Source: Pseudohongiella sp.
GTDB lineage: Bacteria; Pseudomonadota; Gammaproteobacteria; Pseudomonadales; Pseudohongiellaceae
Direction: 5' to 3'
DNA: 64,000 bases
Assembly: GCA_030696315.1 (NCBI GenBank)
Contig: JAUYSM010000109.1
Location: 1 to 64,000, forward strand
Under the pieces are notes generated by a model. The model was not told the origin of the DNA. It saw nothing but the letters and a program-made list of their open reading frames with translations, and did no database searches. Both the position numbers and the translations under genes were made by a program. Positions 53,980 to 61,718 of the stretch are shown here, in pieces. The number at the start of each line of letters is the position of its first letter. The stretch's first letter is position 1.

Positions 53980-55056
53980 TTAGATGCCCAGTATTTTGCG
54001 ATTGAGCGATTCGTCGGGCTGTTGCCCTACAAAATCATCAAAGGCTTTGTCTGTCACTTGAATAATGTGCTGGTTGATAAACGGTGCGCCTTCTGCGGCG
54101 CCTTGCTCCGGATGCTTGATGCAACATTCCCATTCCATCACTGCCCAGCCGTCGTACCCATATTGTGTCAGTTTGCTGAAGATGCCAACAAAATCCACCT
54201 GTCCGTCACCCAGCGAGCGGAATCGGCCAGGACGATCAATCCAGTCCTGATAGCCACCGTACACCCCGCTGCGTCCTGTGGGATTGAACTCCGCATCCTT
54301 GACGTGAAACATACCAATTTTTTCGTGATAGATATCGATAAATTGCAGATAGTCCAATTGTTGCAAAACAAAATGACTGGGGTCGAACAGGATGCGCGCC
54401 CGACAGTGATTGCCGCTGGCTTCCAGAAAGCGCTCGTAACTGACGCCATCGTGCAAGTCTTCACCGGGATGGATTTCATAACACACGTCCACTCCGTGTT
54501 CATCAAACACATTGAGAATAGGCAGCCAGCGTTTTGCAAGTTCTGCAAAACCCTGCTGCACCAGGCCAGAAGGTCGCTGCGGCCACGGGTAAACGGTGTG
54601 CCACATCAAGGCGCCCGGAAAACTGGCATGTACATTGATACCAAGATGCCGGCTGGCTTTTGCAGCCATTTTCACCTGATTGACAGCCCAGTCAGTGCGT
54701 GCAGACGGGTTGCCACGCAGCTGTTCAGGGGCAAAACCGTCAAACATCTCGTTATACGCAGGGTGCACAGCAACCAGCTGGCCTTGCAGATGTGTGCTGA
54801 GTTCGGTGATCTCCAGCCCGTGTGCATTGATGCGCCCTTTGTAGTCATCCGCAAAGGTTTTGCTGTCCGCCAGGCGTTCCAGATCGATCAGGCGTTTATC
54901 CCAGGTGGGTATCTGAATCCCCTTGTATCCAAGATCAGCTGCCCATTGGCAGATGCCGTCGATGGTATTAAAAGGCGCTTTGTCATCCACAAACTGCGCC
55001 AGAAAAATGCCAGGGCCTTTGATGGTTTTTGGCGTGGTTTTTGTTGTCTTGCTCAT
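53980..55056 (-). CDS. Sugar phosphate isomerase/epimerase-like TIM barrel (2), cytoplasmic
   Basis: 358 residues without a signal peptide. Barrel and metal-site motifs: WAADLGYKGIQIPTWD, CYEIHPGEDLHDG, RILFDPSHFVLQQLDY, FHVKDAEFNP and AVMEWECCIKHPEQG. The last pair is typical of a large subgroup found beside Gfo/Idh oxidoreductases. Probably isomerises or epimerises a keto-sugar. Operon with Gfo/Idh (6 bases upstream) and DUF1080. Confidence 0.92.
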   Translation of the reverse strand: MSKTTKTTPKTIKGPGIFLAQFVDDKAPFNTIDGICQWAADLGYKGIQIPTWDKRLIDLERLADSKTFADDYKGRINAHGLEITELSTHLQGQLVAVHPAYNEMFDGFAPEQLRGNPSARTDWAVNQVKMAAKASRHLGINVHASFPGALMWHTVYPWPQRPSGLVQQGFAELAKRWLPILNVFDEHGVDVCYEIHPGEDLHDGVSYERFLEASGNHCRARILFDPSHFVLQQLDYLQFIDIYHEKIGMFHVKDAEFNPTGRSGVYGGYQDWIDRPGRFRSLGDGQVDFVGIFSKLTQYGYDGWAVMEWECCIKHPEQGAAEGAPFINQHIIQVTDKAFDDFVGQQPDESLNRKILGI

Positions 55057-55062
55057 GAACGA

Positions 55063-56196
55063 TTAAACCTCGATGGCGGTCCACTTTTGCGCGGATGTTG
55101 ACGAGCGCACCATAGCTTCAATAAAGGCCATGCCTCTGACACCGTCCCTTATGCCGGGGTAGTCATGATCTTTGCTGGCGTTGCCCAGCAAATCCAGTGC
55201 AAACGCGCTATAGATATTGGCAAAGGCTTCAATAAATCCTTCAGGATGCCCGGCTGGCAGACGTGTAGCCAGCACTGCGGCTGCAGAGAGTCCGGATGAA
55301 CCACTGCGATAAATCTGCTCAGGCTGCCCGGTCATTTTTATATGCAAGGCGTTGTTGTCCTGATGTGACCATTCCAGCCCGCCCAGTTCACCATAGACAC
55401 GCAGACGCACATTATTTTCCTCTCCCGCAGCAACCTGTGTGGCAATCAAAACCCCGCTGGCGCCGCCTTCAAAATGTAATAACGCGCAGGCATCGTCATC
55501 GACTTGCCGACCCGGCACAATCGAATTGAGCTCGGCACAGACGTCGGTGATGTTCAAGCCGCTGACATACTCCGCCAGATGTGCAGCATGGGTGCCGATA
55601 TCACCGACTGCACCGGCACCGGCCAAAGTGGGATCGGTGCGCCAGGATGCCTGTTTATGCTGCTGATTCTCTAATGCGGTGCTAAGCCAGCCCTGAGGAT
55701 ACTCAATAAAAATCTTGCGAATGCGGCCAAACTGCCCGCTGGCCACGCGATGGCGCGCCTCTTTGATCATCGGGTAGCCGGCATAGGTATGTGTCACTGC
55801 CAGTTTGCAGGAGGAGTCTTGCAGCGCGCTTGCAATCTGTTTGGCCTGCAGCAAGGATAAGGTCAGCGGCTTGTCCACAATGACGTGAAAGCCATGTTGT
55901 AATGCCAGCAGGACAGGGCCGGCATGCAAATGGTTGGGCGTCACAATCGCAACTGCCTGCATGCGTTGACCCGCGGGCAAGGATGCTTCCGTTAGCAGCA
56001 GCTCAGTGTAAGAACCATAAACGCGCTCTGGCGCCAGATTCAACAACTCGCCGCTGCGACGGGAATTCGATGGATCACTGCTGAATGCGCCGCACACCAG
56101 TTCGTAGTGACCATCCAGTGCGGCTGCTTTGCGGTGTACGGCGCCGATAAAAGAACCTTCGCCGCCGCCTATCATGCCCAGTCTTATTTTTTTCAT
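55063..56196 (-). CDS. Gfo/Idh/MocA-family oxidoreductase
   Basis: 377 residues. Rossmann motif at the N-terminus (RLGMIGGGEGSFIGAVHRKAA), then VDKPLTLSLLQA, which contains the family lysine of the E-K-P/D-K-P motif, and GDIGTHAAHLAEYVSG in the C-terminal domain. Uses NAD(P) to oxidise or reduce a sugar hydroxyl, often at C3. First gene of the leftward operon with the TIM barrel and DUF1080 genes, and divergent from an MFS gene. Confidence 0.93.
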   Translation of the reverse strand: MKKIRLGMIGGGEGSFIGAVHRKAAALDGHYELVCGAFSSDPSNSRRSGELLNLAPERVYGSYTELLLTEASLPAGQRMQAVAIVTPNHLHAGPVLLALQHGFHVIVDKPLTLSLLQAKQIASALQDSSCKLAVTHTYAGYPMIKEARHRVASGQFGRIRKIFIEYPQGWLSTALENQQHKQASWRTDPTLAGAGAVGDIGTHAAHLAEYVSGLNITDVCAELNSIVPGRQVDDDACALLHFEGGASGVLIATQVAAGEENNVRLRVYGELGGLEWSHQDNNALHIKMTGQPEQIYRSGSSGLSAAAVLATRLPAGHPEGFIEAFANIYSAFALDLLGNASKDHDYPGIRDGVRGMAFIEAMVRSSTSAQKWTAIEV

Positions 56197-56229
56197 ACGC
56201 TAAATAACGATTCCAAATTTCCTGTCAAT

Positions 56230-56263
56230 TCATTAGAGTTTGAACGTCATTAGAGTTTGAATG
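56230..56263. repeat. 17-bp tandem direct repeat in the sugar-operon control region
   Basis: Two abutting copies of TCATTAGAGTTTGAAYG (56230-56246, 56247-56263) differ in one base. They lie between divergent Gfo/Idh and MFS genes, about 35 bases upstream of the former's start. They could be tandem binding sites for an activator, though no regulator gene is in the locus. Confidence 0.6.
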
Positions 56264-56344
56264 CATTCAGTAAGACAAGCAAGCCTCCACTGCCTGCAGT
56301 CGGGCACAGAATAACAACAAGCCAATAGCACGGGAAAACCACTC

Positions 56345-57643
56345 ATGACGTCCAGCCCATACCTCATTACTCGCCTCAGTCTGATGATGTTTTTGCAATT
56401 TTTTGTCTGGGGGGCATTTTTTGTCACGCTTGGCAGTTATCTGCTGGAAGTGTTCAAAAATGAATCCGGCATTAACACCATCATTGGTCAAGCGTTTGCA
56501 ACCCATAACTGGGCAGCACTGCTGGCGCCCTTGTTTGTGGGATTGTTGGCGGACCGCTTTGTGAACGCAGAGCGTCTGAACGCAGTCTGCCAGCTTGCCG
56601 GCGGTGGCGTGCTCTGGTACGCGGCCTCAGTCACCGACCCCGGCGTGTTTATCTGGACCATGTTTGCCTATTTTATGTTGTATATGCCAACGCTGGCGCT
56701 GGCTAACACCATTGCGTTTTCCAATATAGACGACCCGGACAAACAGTTCCCAGCCATTCGTGTGTGGGGTACTGTCGGTTGGATTCTGGCCGGGTTTATT
56801 GTGGCGCAGACCGTATTGGGATTTGTGAATATCCCGATTCTGCAGATGTTAACAGGGGCTGATAATGCTCAGAGCACCAACATTCCGCTCAAAATGGCGG
56901 CAATCCTGTCAGTCATCTACGGTCTGTACAGCCTGACCCTGCCCGCCACGCCTCCCAAAGCCAAAGGTCAGGCATTCAGTGTTAGCAAGGCCTTGGGCAT
57001 GGATGCATTGATGCTGATGAAAGAGCGCAACTTTTTTATTTTTGCGCTCAGCAGCTTTCTGATCAGTATTCCGCTGGCGTTTTATTACGCGCGCACCAAT
57101 GACTTTGTGGCCGCCATGGCATTTGGTAACCAGTCTGCGTCGTTTATGGCGATTGGTCAGATGAGCGAAGTCTTGTTTATGTTGCTGGTGCCATTTTTTA
57201 TTGTGCGCTTTGGTGTGAAGTGGATGTTGATGGTTGCCATGGCGGCGTGGGCGCTGCGTTATCTGGTTTTCGCCAGCTTCCCCGAATCCGCTGCGCTGTT
57301 GATTTTTGGTATTGCCCTGCATGGCATTTGTTACGACTTCTTTTTTGTCACCGGGCAATTGTATGTCGATCGCAAAGCGCCTGTGGCCATTCGGGCCAGT
57401 GCGCAAGGGTTGTTTGCCTTGCTCACTTACGGCGCGGGCATGTTGGTGGGTAACTATATTCTGGGCTGGTGGGGTGACAATATTGCGCTGGATGGTTCAA
57501 CACAGGCCGGCTGGTTACAAGGCGCATTCAGTTTCTGGATCATGCCAGCAGTGCTGGCAGCCGCAATTCTGCTGTTCTTTTCACTCACCTTTAAACGCGA
57601 AGAACAGAACGATGAACCTGGCAACAAGGGAGTCAGCGCATGA
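56345..57643 (+). CDS. NHS-type MFS permease (nucleoside/sugar)
   Basis: 432 residues, twelve membrane helices. LSLMMFLQFFVWGAFFVTLGSYL is typical for the nucleoside:H+ symporter family (NupG, XapB), and FPAIRVWGTVGWILAGFIV in the middle is also diagnostic. In gene clusters like this it imports a sugar or keto-sugar, not necessarily a nucleoside. Stop overlaps the next gene by 4 bases. Confidence 0.9.
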   Translation: MTSSPYLITRLSLMMFLQFFVWGAFFVTLGSYLLEVFKNESGINTIIGQAFATHNWAALLAPLFVGLLADRFVNAERLNAVCQLAGGGVLWYAASVTDPGVFIWTMFAYFMLYMPTLALANTIAFSNIDDPDKQFPAIRVWGTVGWILAGFIVAQTVLGFVNIPILQMLTGADNAQSTNIPLKMAAILSVIYGLYSLTLPATPPKAKGQAFSVSKALGMDALMLMKERNFFIFALSSFLISIPLAFYYARTNDFVAAMAFGNQSASFMAIGQMSEVLFMLLVPFFIVRFGVKWMLMVAMAAWALRYLVFASFPESAALLIFGIALHGICYDFFFVTGQLYVDRKAPVAIRASAQGLFALLTYGAGMLVGNYILGWWGDNIALDGSTQAGWLQGAFSFWIMPAVLAAAILLFFSLTFKREEQNDEPGNKGVSA

Positions 57644-58554
57644 GCCATCAACTCAATCGTCGTGAGCTGCTGCGTAAAGCAGCTCAAGTGTCGATGCTGG
57701 CATCGGCCGGTGTTGTGCTTCCACGTGGGGTCAGTGCGGCCGAGTTTGTGGTTGAGCCTTTTCAGAATCGCGGCAATATCAGACACTCGGTTGCGCAGTG
57801 GACCTACGGGTTTTTATCACTGGAAGAACTGTGTGCGGCGGTCAAGGAAATCGGTTTTGCGGCGATCGACCTCATTGGCCCTCAGCAATGGCAGATTCTT
57901 AAAGATCACGGTATCGATTGCTCTATGTGTAATGGCGCTGAAATCAGTCTGACCGAAGGCTGGAATAATCCCGACAATCACAGCACATTGATCAACAACT
58001 ATCAAAATCACATCGAACTGATGGCGCAGGCCGGTTATAAAAATCTGATCTGTTTTAGCGGTAACCGCAACAGTATGGATGATGAAATCGGGCTGCAGCA
58101 CTGCTCTGACGGACTAAAACAAATCATGAGTCTGGCCGAGCGCAATAACATCGTGATCCACATGGAGCTGTTTAATAGCAAAATTGATCATCCTGACTAT
58201 ATGTGTGACAGCTCAGCCTGGGGCATTGAGTTATGCCAGCGTATTGGCTCGCCAAACTTCAAGTTGCTGTACGACATCTACCACATGCAGGTTCAGGAAG
58301 GTGATGTGATCAGAACCATTCGTGATCATCACCAATGGTTTGGTCATTACCACACGGCTGGCGTCCCGGGTCGTAATGAAATTGATGACACGCAGGAGCT
58401 GTATTACCCGGCCATTATGCGGGCCATTGTGGCAACCGGATTTGATGGATATGTGGCGCAGGAGTTTATTCCGCGGCGTGGAGAAAACAACAACCGCACT
58501 AACGCTGAACGAATCGCTTCGCTGGCGCAGTCGGTTGCTATTTGTGATATCTGA
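57640..58554 (+). CDS. Hydroxypyruvate isomerase-like TIM barrel (3), exported
   Basis: 304 residues. Tat-type signal (NRRELLRKAAQVSMLASAG) and then a barrel with NIRHSVAQWTYGFLSLEELC, NIVIHMELFNSKIDHPDYMCD, KLLYDIYHMQVQEGD, and WFGHYHTAGVPGRNEID, all typical for hydroxypyruvate isomerase (Hyi) relatives. Being exported, its substrate is more likely a keto-sugar than hydroxypyruvate. Co-translated with the MFS permease. Confidence 0.9.
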   Translation: MSHQLNRRELLRKAAQVSMLASAGVVLPRGVSAAEFVVEPFQNRGNIRHSVAQWTYGFLSLEELCAAVKEIGFAAIDLIGPQQWQILKDHGIDCSMCNGAEISLTEGWNNPDNHSTLINNYQNHIELMAQAGYKNLICFSGNRNSMDDEIGLQHCSDGLKQIMSLAERNNIVIHMELFNSKIDHPDYMCDSSAWGIELCQRIGSPNFKLLYDIYHMQVQEGDVIRTIRDHHQWFGHYHTAGVPGRNEIDDTQELYYPAIMRAIVATGFDGYVAQEFIPRRGENNNRTNAERIASLAQSVAICDI

Positions 58555-58563
58555 AAGCAGTGG

Positions 58564-59145
58564 TTACTGAGGGCGGTGGAAGCGGCCCATGTACACTGAT
58601 TTGGCCAGCACGTGACCTTCCATGGCGGCCATCACCGCATCACGGGTTGCAATCGGATCATCACTTGCCGTCACGTCGATGCTTGTTGCCAGCGCATATA
58701 CTTCAAACAGGTAGTGGTGTTTAGGGCGGGTTGCTGGCGCGCCCGGGCCACGGTAAACACGGCCGGTGGCGCTGATTTGTGAGGCGCCGTTGGGGAGCTG
58801 ATCCCCTGCTGGCTGGCCCTCGGCGAGACCGCTGGCATCACCCGGGATATTCCAAACCACCCAATGTACCTGGGTTTTTGTGCCCCGGTTAGGTGCAAAG
58901 TCCAGGTCAACCATGTTGACCACAAAACTCTGAGTGCCTTCCGGGACATTAACCCAGCTAAGAGCGGGCGACGTACCACCACCGGGTGCTGCGCCTTCTG
59001 CCGCCTGCGTGAAACGCACGGGAATATCCGCGCCATCGTCAAAACCATCTACGTCCAGCATAAAGTTGGCAGGCGCTTGCGCCTGAGTTGCTGCAGCCAT
59101 CATTGTCATCACCAGAGTTGCAAAGATTTTTTTGAAAACGTTCAT
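58564..59145 (-). CDS. YbhB/YbcL (PEBP-like) periplasmic protein
   Basis: 193 residues with a Sec signal peptide (cut near TQAQA). Family motifs: GADIPVRFTQAAEGAAPGGGTSPALSW, VVNMVDLDFAP and HWVVWNIPGDASGL. Bacterial members of the phosphatidylethanolamine-binding-protein family have no settled role. Divergent from a TetR regulator, with a dyad just before its start, so it may be that regulator's target. Confidence 0.92.
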   Translation of the reverse strand: MNVFKKIFATLVMTMMAAATQAQAPANFMLDVDGFDDGADIPVRFTQAAEGAAPGGGTSPALSWVNVPEGTQSFVVNMVDLDFAPNRGTKTQVHWVVWNIPGDASGLAEGQPAGDQLPNGASQISATGRVYRGPGAPATRPKHHYLFEVYALATSIDVTASDDPIATRDAVMAAMEGHVLAKSVYMGRFHRPQ

Positions 59146-59172
59146 GTTTCTCTCCTGTTTTTATTTCTATAA

Positions 59173-59192
59173 GTCGGTTTTTACTGACCGAC
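59173..59192. promoter_or_regulatory. Putative TetR operator
   Basis: GTCGGT-N8-ACCGAC, a perfect dyad of six-base arms, 28 bases upstream of the YbhB start and about 200 bases upstream of the TetR start. Suits binding by the TetR-family product, and would block YbhB transcription. Confidence 0.55.
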
Positions 59193-59388
59193 AAGGCATT
59201 ACGGCACGTTGCCAGACCAAAATAATCCCGCCATGACTGTTTTTTTTGGTAACAGCCTTGATCATAAACAAAGGCGGCGTGCCAAGGAAGCATTTGATAT
59301 TCGCTTGCTCGAAAACAAACACGGGCGAATGTATAATCCGGCCGCTTTGATGAAATTGCGGCGGAATTTGGTCAGTAAGAGGATCAGT

Positions 59389-60000
59389 ATGGTGCGGCGG
59401 ACAAAAGAGGAAGCGCTAAAGACGCGAAGCCGTATTATGGATGCGGCGGTTGATGTTTTTTTTGACAGGGGCGTGGCAAATGCTACGTTGAATGATATCG
59501 CGACACGGGCAGATGTAACCCGCGGTGCAATCTATTGGCACTTCAAGAATAAACTGGATGTATTTGATGCCTTGCATGACCAGTTACAGTTGTCGTTTGC
59601 CGACACAATTCTGTCGGATCTGCGCAATGATCATCCGCATCCCTTGCTTCAGCTGGAACGCTTGTGCTCAGACTTGCTTATTGATCTGGAGAACAATCAA
59701 CATAAGTTCAAAGTGCTGAGTATTCTATTTTTCAAATGTGACTATAACGGCGAGATGGGACACTTTCTTGATTTGCAGAACGCGCGTAAGAAGCAGAATA
59801 TCCAGCTGTTTTCCGAGTATTTTGCGCGCGCAAAAAAGCACAAACATCTGCCAGCTGATGTGGATACCATGATCGTGAGTATGGCCTTGATGTCCTACGT
59901 CACCGGCATTGTGGTGGACTATCTGCGCGATACCAACAGCATTGTCATGCGAGAGCATGCACCCAAATTCATGCGGTTTTTCTTTAAAAACCTGGGCTGA
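59389..60000 (+). CDS. TetR/AcrR-family repressor, TtgR/AcrR-like
   Basis: 203 residues. VRRTKEEALKTRSRIMDAAVDVFFDRG with the HTH ATLNDIATRADVTRGAIYWHFKNK matches efflux-pump repressors of the AcrR/TtgR group, including their C-terminal domain. Such genes usually face an RND pump operon, but none is in view. I start at ATG 59389 (AAGAGG six bases before); the open frame to 59209 is not supported. The 240 bases between it and YbhB hold one good dyad at 59173-59192. Confidence 0.9.
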   Translation: MVRRTKEEALKTRSRIMDAAVDVFFDRGVANATLNDIATRADVTRGAIYWHFKNKLDVFDALHDQLQLSFADTILSDLRNDHPHPLLQLERLCSDLLIDLENNQHKFKVLSILFFKCDYNGEMGHFLDLQNARKKQNIQLFSEYFARAKKHKHLPADVDTMIVSMALMSYVTGIVVDYLRDTNSIVMREHAPKFMRFFFKNLG

Positions 60001-60036
60001 GCGCAGCGTAAGTGCGCCGTTCGCCATGCTTGCCCT

Positions 60037-60738
60037 TCAGTATTGAGGGCCGCTTGCAGTTGGTGCCCTACGTATTCGTCTGTCCGGTGTTAACGCAAGT
60101 TGTAGATTGATGCTACTGCTGCCCTCTGCCGAGACAGTTATCAGGTGCTCCTGCGCCAGGTCATTGGGCCGGGCGCGCGCATGCCAGACTTTGAAACGGT
60201 AATCGCCGGCCGGCAACGATGCCAAGGTGGCTTTGCCACTGGCATCACTCATCGCCATCAAGTGAGAGTCTCCCACGTAGACGTAACCCAGCATCCAGTC
60301 GTGGATGTTGCAGCCAATAACTGCAACACCCGCCTTGTCAAACAACACCGGTTCGGCGGTATCACCGGTGTACAGTGGCAATTCAAAACGTTTGGTATCG
60401 GAGTAGGAATAAACATGGTGATGGATGTCATCGCTGTTGGGAAACGATACCTGACTGTTTTTAACCACCATTAACACCGGCCCTACAAATTCCTTGTCGA
60501 CCTGATCCATGGCGCCGGTGAGTGACCAGTCCGCAGGAAGTGGGAGCTGTGGCGCAATAATTTCAATCACCGCCTCGGCGACTGGCTGACCCGCCGAGTC
60601 AGTCAGCACAACCTCTAGCTCACCCGCCTGGGTACCCAAAACACTGGCTGACGCGAGTAGCAGGGCAGCTATTGATTTCAACGGCAAATGATTCAAGGCC
60701 TGAGAAAGAGTCTTTTGATACACACGCGTAACAGTCAT
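60037..60738 (-). CDS. Cupredoxin-like periplasmic protein (often annotated as methylamine utilization protein)
   Basis: 233 residues with a signal peptide (cut near GTQAG). A cupredoxin-type fold is suggested by FPNSDDIHHHVYSYS and VAVIGCNIHDWMLGYVYV, which offer histidine and cysteine-plus-histidine ligands for a type 1 copper. The flanking part is a carboxypeptidase-regulatory-like beta-sandwich (LTDSAGQPVAEAVIEII). Relatives are annotated as methylamine utilization proteins without proof. Operon with the beta-barrel candidate upstream. Confidence 0.82.
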   Translation of the reverse strand: MTVTRVYQKTLSQALNHLPLKSIAALLLASASVLGTQAGELEVVLTDSAGQPVAEAVIEIIAPQLPLPADWSLTGAMDQVDKEFVGPVLMVVKNSQVSFPNSDDIHHHVYSYSDTKRFELPLYTGDTAEPVLFDKAGVAVIGCNIHDWMLGYVYVGDSHLMAMSDASGKATLASLPAGDYRFKVWHARARPNDLAQEHLITVSAEGSSSINLQLALTPDRRIRRAPTASGPQY

Positions 60739-60746
60739 AAGTCCAC

Positions 60747-61640
60747 TCAGAAGCGCACATTAAATTCGGCGCGCAGATTGTTGTTGAAGTACTTGTTGCC
60801 CTGATTGGCGCGTGACAATAAACGCTCGAAACCCAGCGTTAAACCGGTATCGCGGGCCAGCGGGATGTTCCAGTCCAGTGAAAGACCCTGCGTATCAGCG
60901 TTCAGCAAGTAGGTGACATAATCCTTGCCAATGCCAGCATCGCGCGCGATGGCTTTGGTGATGTTCAACAATGGTGTACCAGGGCGTGAGCTGGCATCTA
61001 TTTCACCTTGTCGATAACGATACCCGATGGTCACTGCGCTGGCGTTTAACAGTGTGTACTCCAGCCGTGCGGTGAATTCCTGGCTGTGTTGGGTGAACAC
61101 ATCGCTGCCGAAGCGCGGATTAAAAATCAGATTGTCATCGGGCTGTGCATGTCGTTGCCGAGAATTAACACCCATATTCAACAACCATTCCGGAGTCAGA
61201 CGTTTACTGACCGACAGAGACAGGAGTCTGACCCAGCTGTCACGCAAAGATTCGCTGAATTCCACGCGGTTCAGTGACAGGCCGACATTAAAGCGGGGGG
61301 CATATGGGCCCAGGCCGGCGCGATGGCTATAGGCCAAATTGAGTCCGGCCAGAATGCTTTCCAAACCCTGCGTGCGCAGATATTGACGGGCGCCGAGTTC
61401 AGCACCTATTGATAAGCGGTTGCCTGGGCTGGTCACAAAATAGCGATTTATCCGATAGTTCACATCGGCAAAATTATCGCCAAACACGTTGGGCTCAGCC
61501 AGCGCGTTCGGGATATTGCTGTGGGAGTTGACTGACAGACTCAATACAGAGTCTGTTTCGGCATGCGCGGGGCTGAGCATGCCCGTTACGCCAAGACCCA
61601 GCATAAAGATCCACGGTTTTAGTTGGTCAGCAGATGTCAT
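60747..61640 (-). CDS. Outer-membrane beta-barrel candidate
   Basis: 297 residues from ATG 61640. The signal peptide ends near SPAHA. The rest alternates hydrophobic and polar residues in strand-length stretches, ending in a C-terminal phenylalanine (RAEFNVRF), as outer-membrane barrels do. I do not recognise a family. It sits between the TonB receptor and the cupredoxin-like gene on the same strand, with 8 bases to the latter. Confidence 0.7.
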   Translation of the reverse strand: MTSADQLKPWIFMLGLGVTGMLSPAHAETDSVLSLSVNSHSNIPNALAEPNVFGDNFADVNYRINRYFVTSPGNRLSIGAELGARQYLRTQGLESILAGLNLAYSHRAGLGPYAPRFNVGLSLNRVEFSESLRDSWVRLLSLSVSKRLTPEWLLNMGVNSRQRHAQPDDNLIFNPRFGSDVFTQHSQEFTARLEYTLLNASAVTIGYRYRQGEIDASSRPGTPLLNITKAIARDAGIGKDYVTYLLNADTQGLSLDWNIPLARDTGLTLGFERLLSRANQGNKYFNNNLRAEFNVRF

Positions 61641-61718
61641 TGTTGCGCTCAGCCAAGTCCATTTCCTGCGCCAGACAGTAGCACTGGAATGGACTTTAGC
61701 CAAGTTTTGCAGAGACAG

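Noticed and set aside
54022-55101. Long plus-strand open frame (359 codons) across the TIM-barrel 2 gene
   Set aside because: It is antisense to a gene with clear family motifs and tight operon spacing; its own translation shows no recognisable domain and is rich in Cys, His and Arg as shadow frames are.
56230-56263. Start of a CRISPR array
   Set aside because: Only two copies, abutting without spacers, 17 bases each, and no cas genes in view.
59195-59220. GGCACGTTGCC as a second sigma-54 promoter
   Set aside because: The GG and GC elements are not at the required 10-base spacing on either strand.
59209-59388. N-terminal extension of the TtgR-like repressor by 60 residues
   Set aside because: The extension has no similarity to the family, and the ATG at 59389 has a good ribosome binding site right before the canonical N-terminus.
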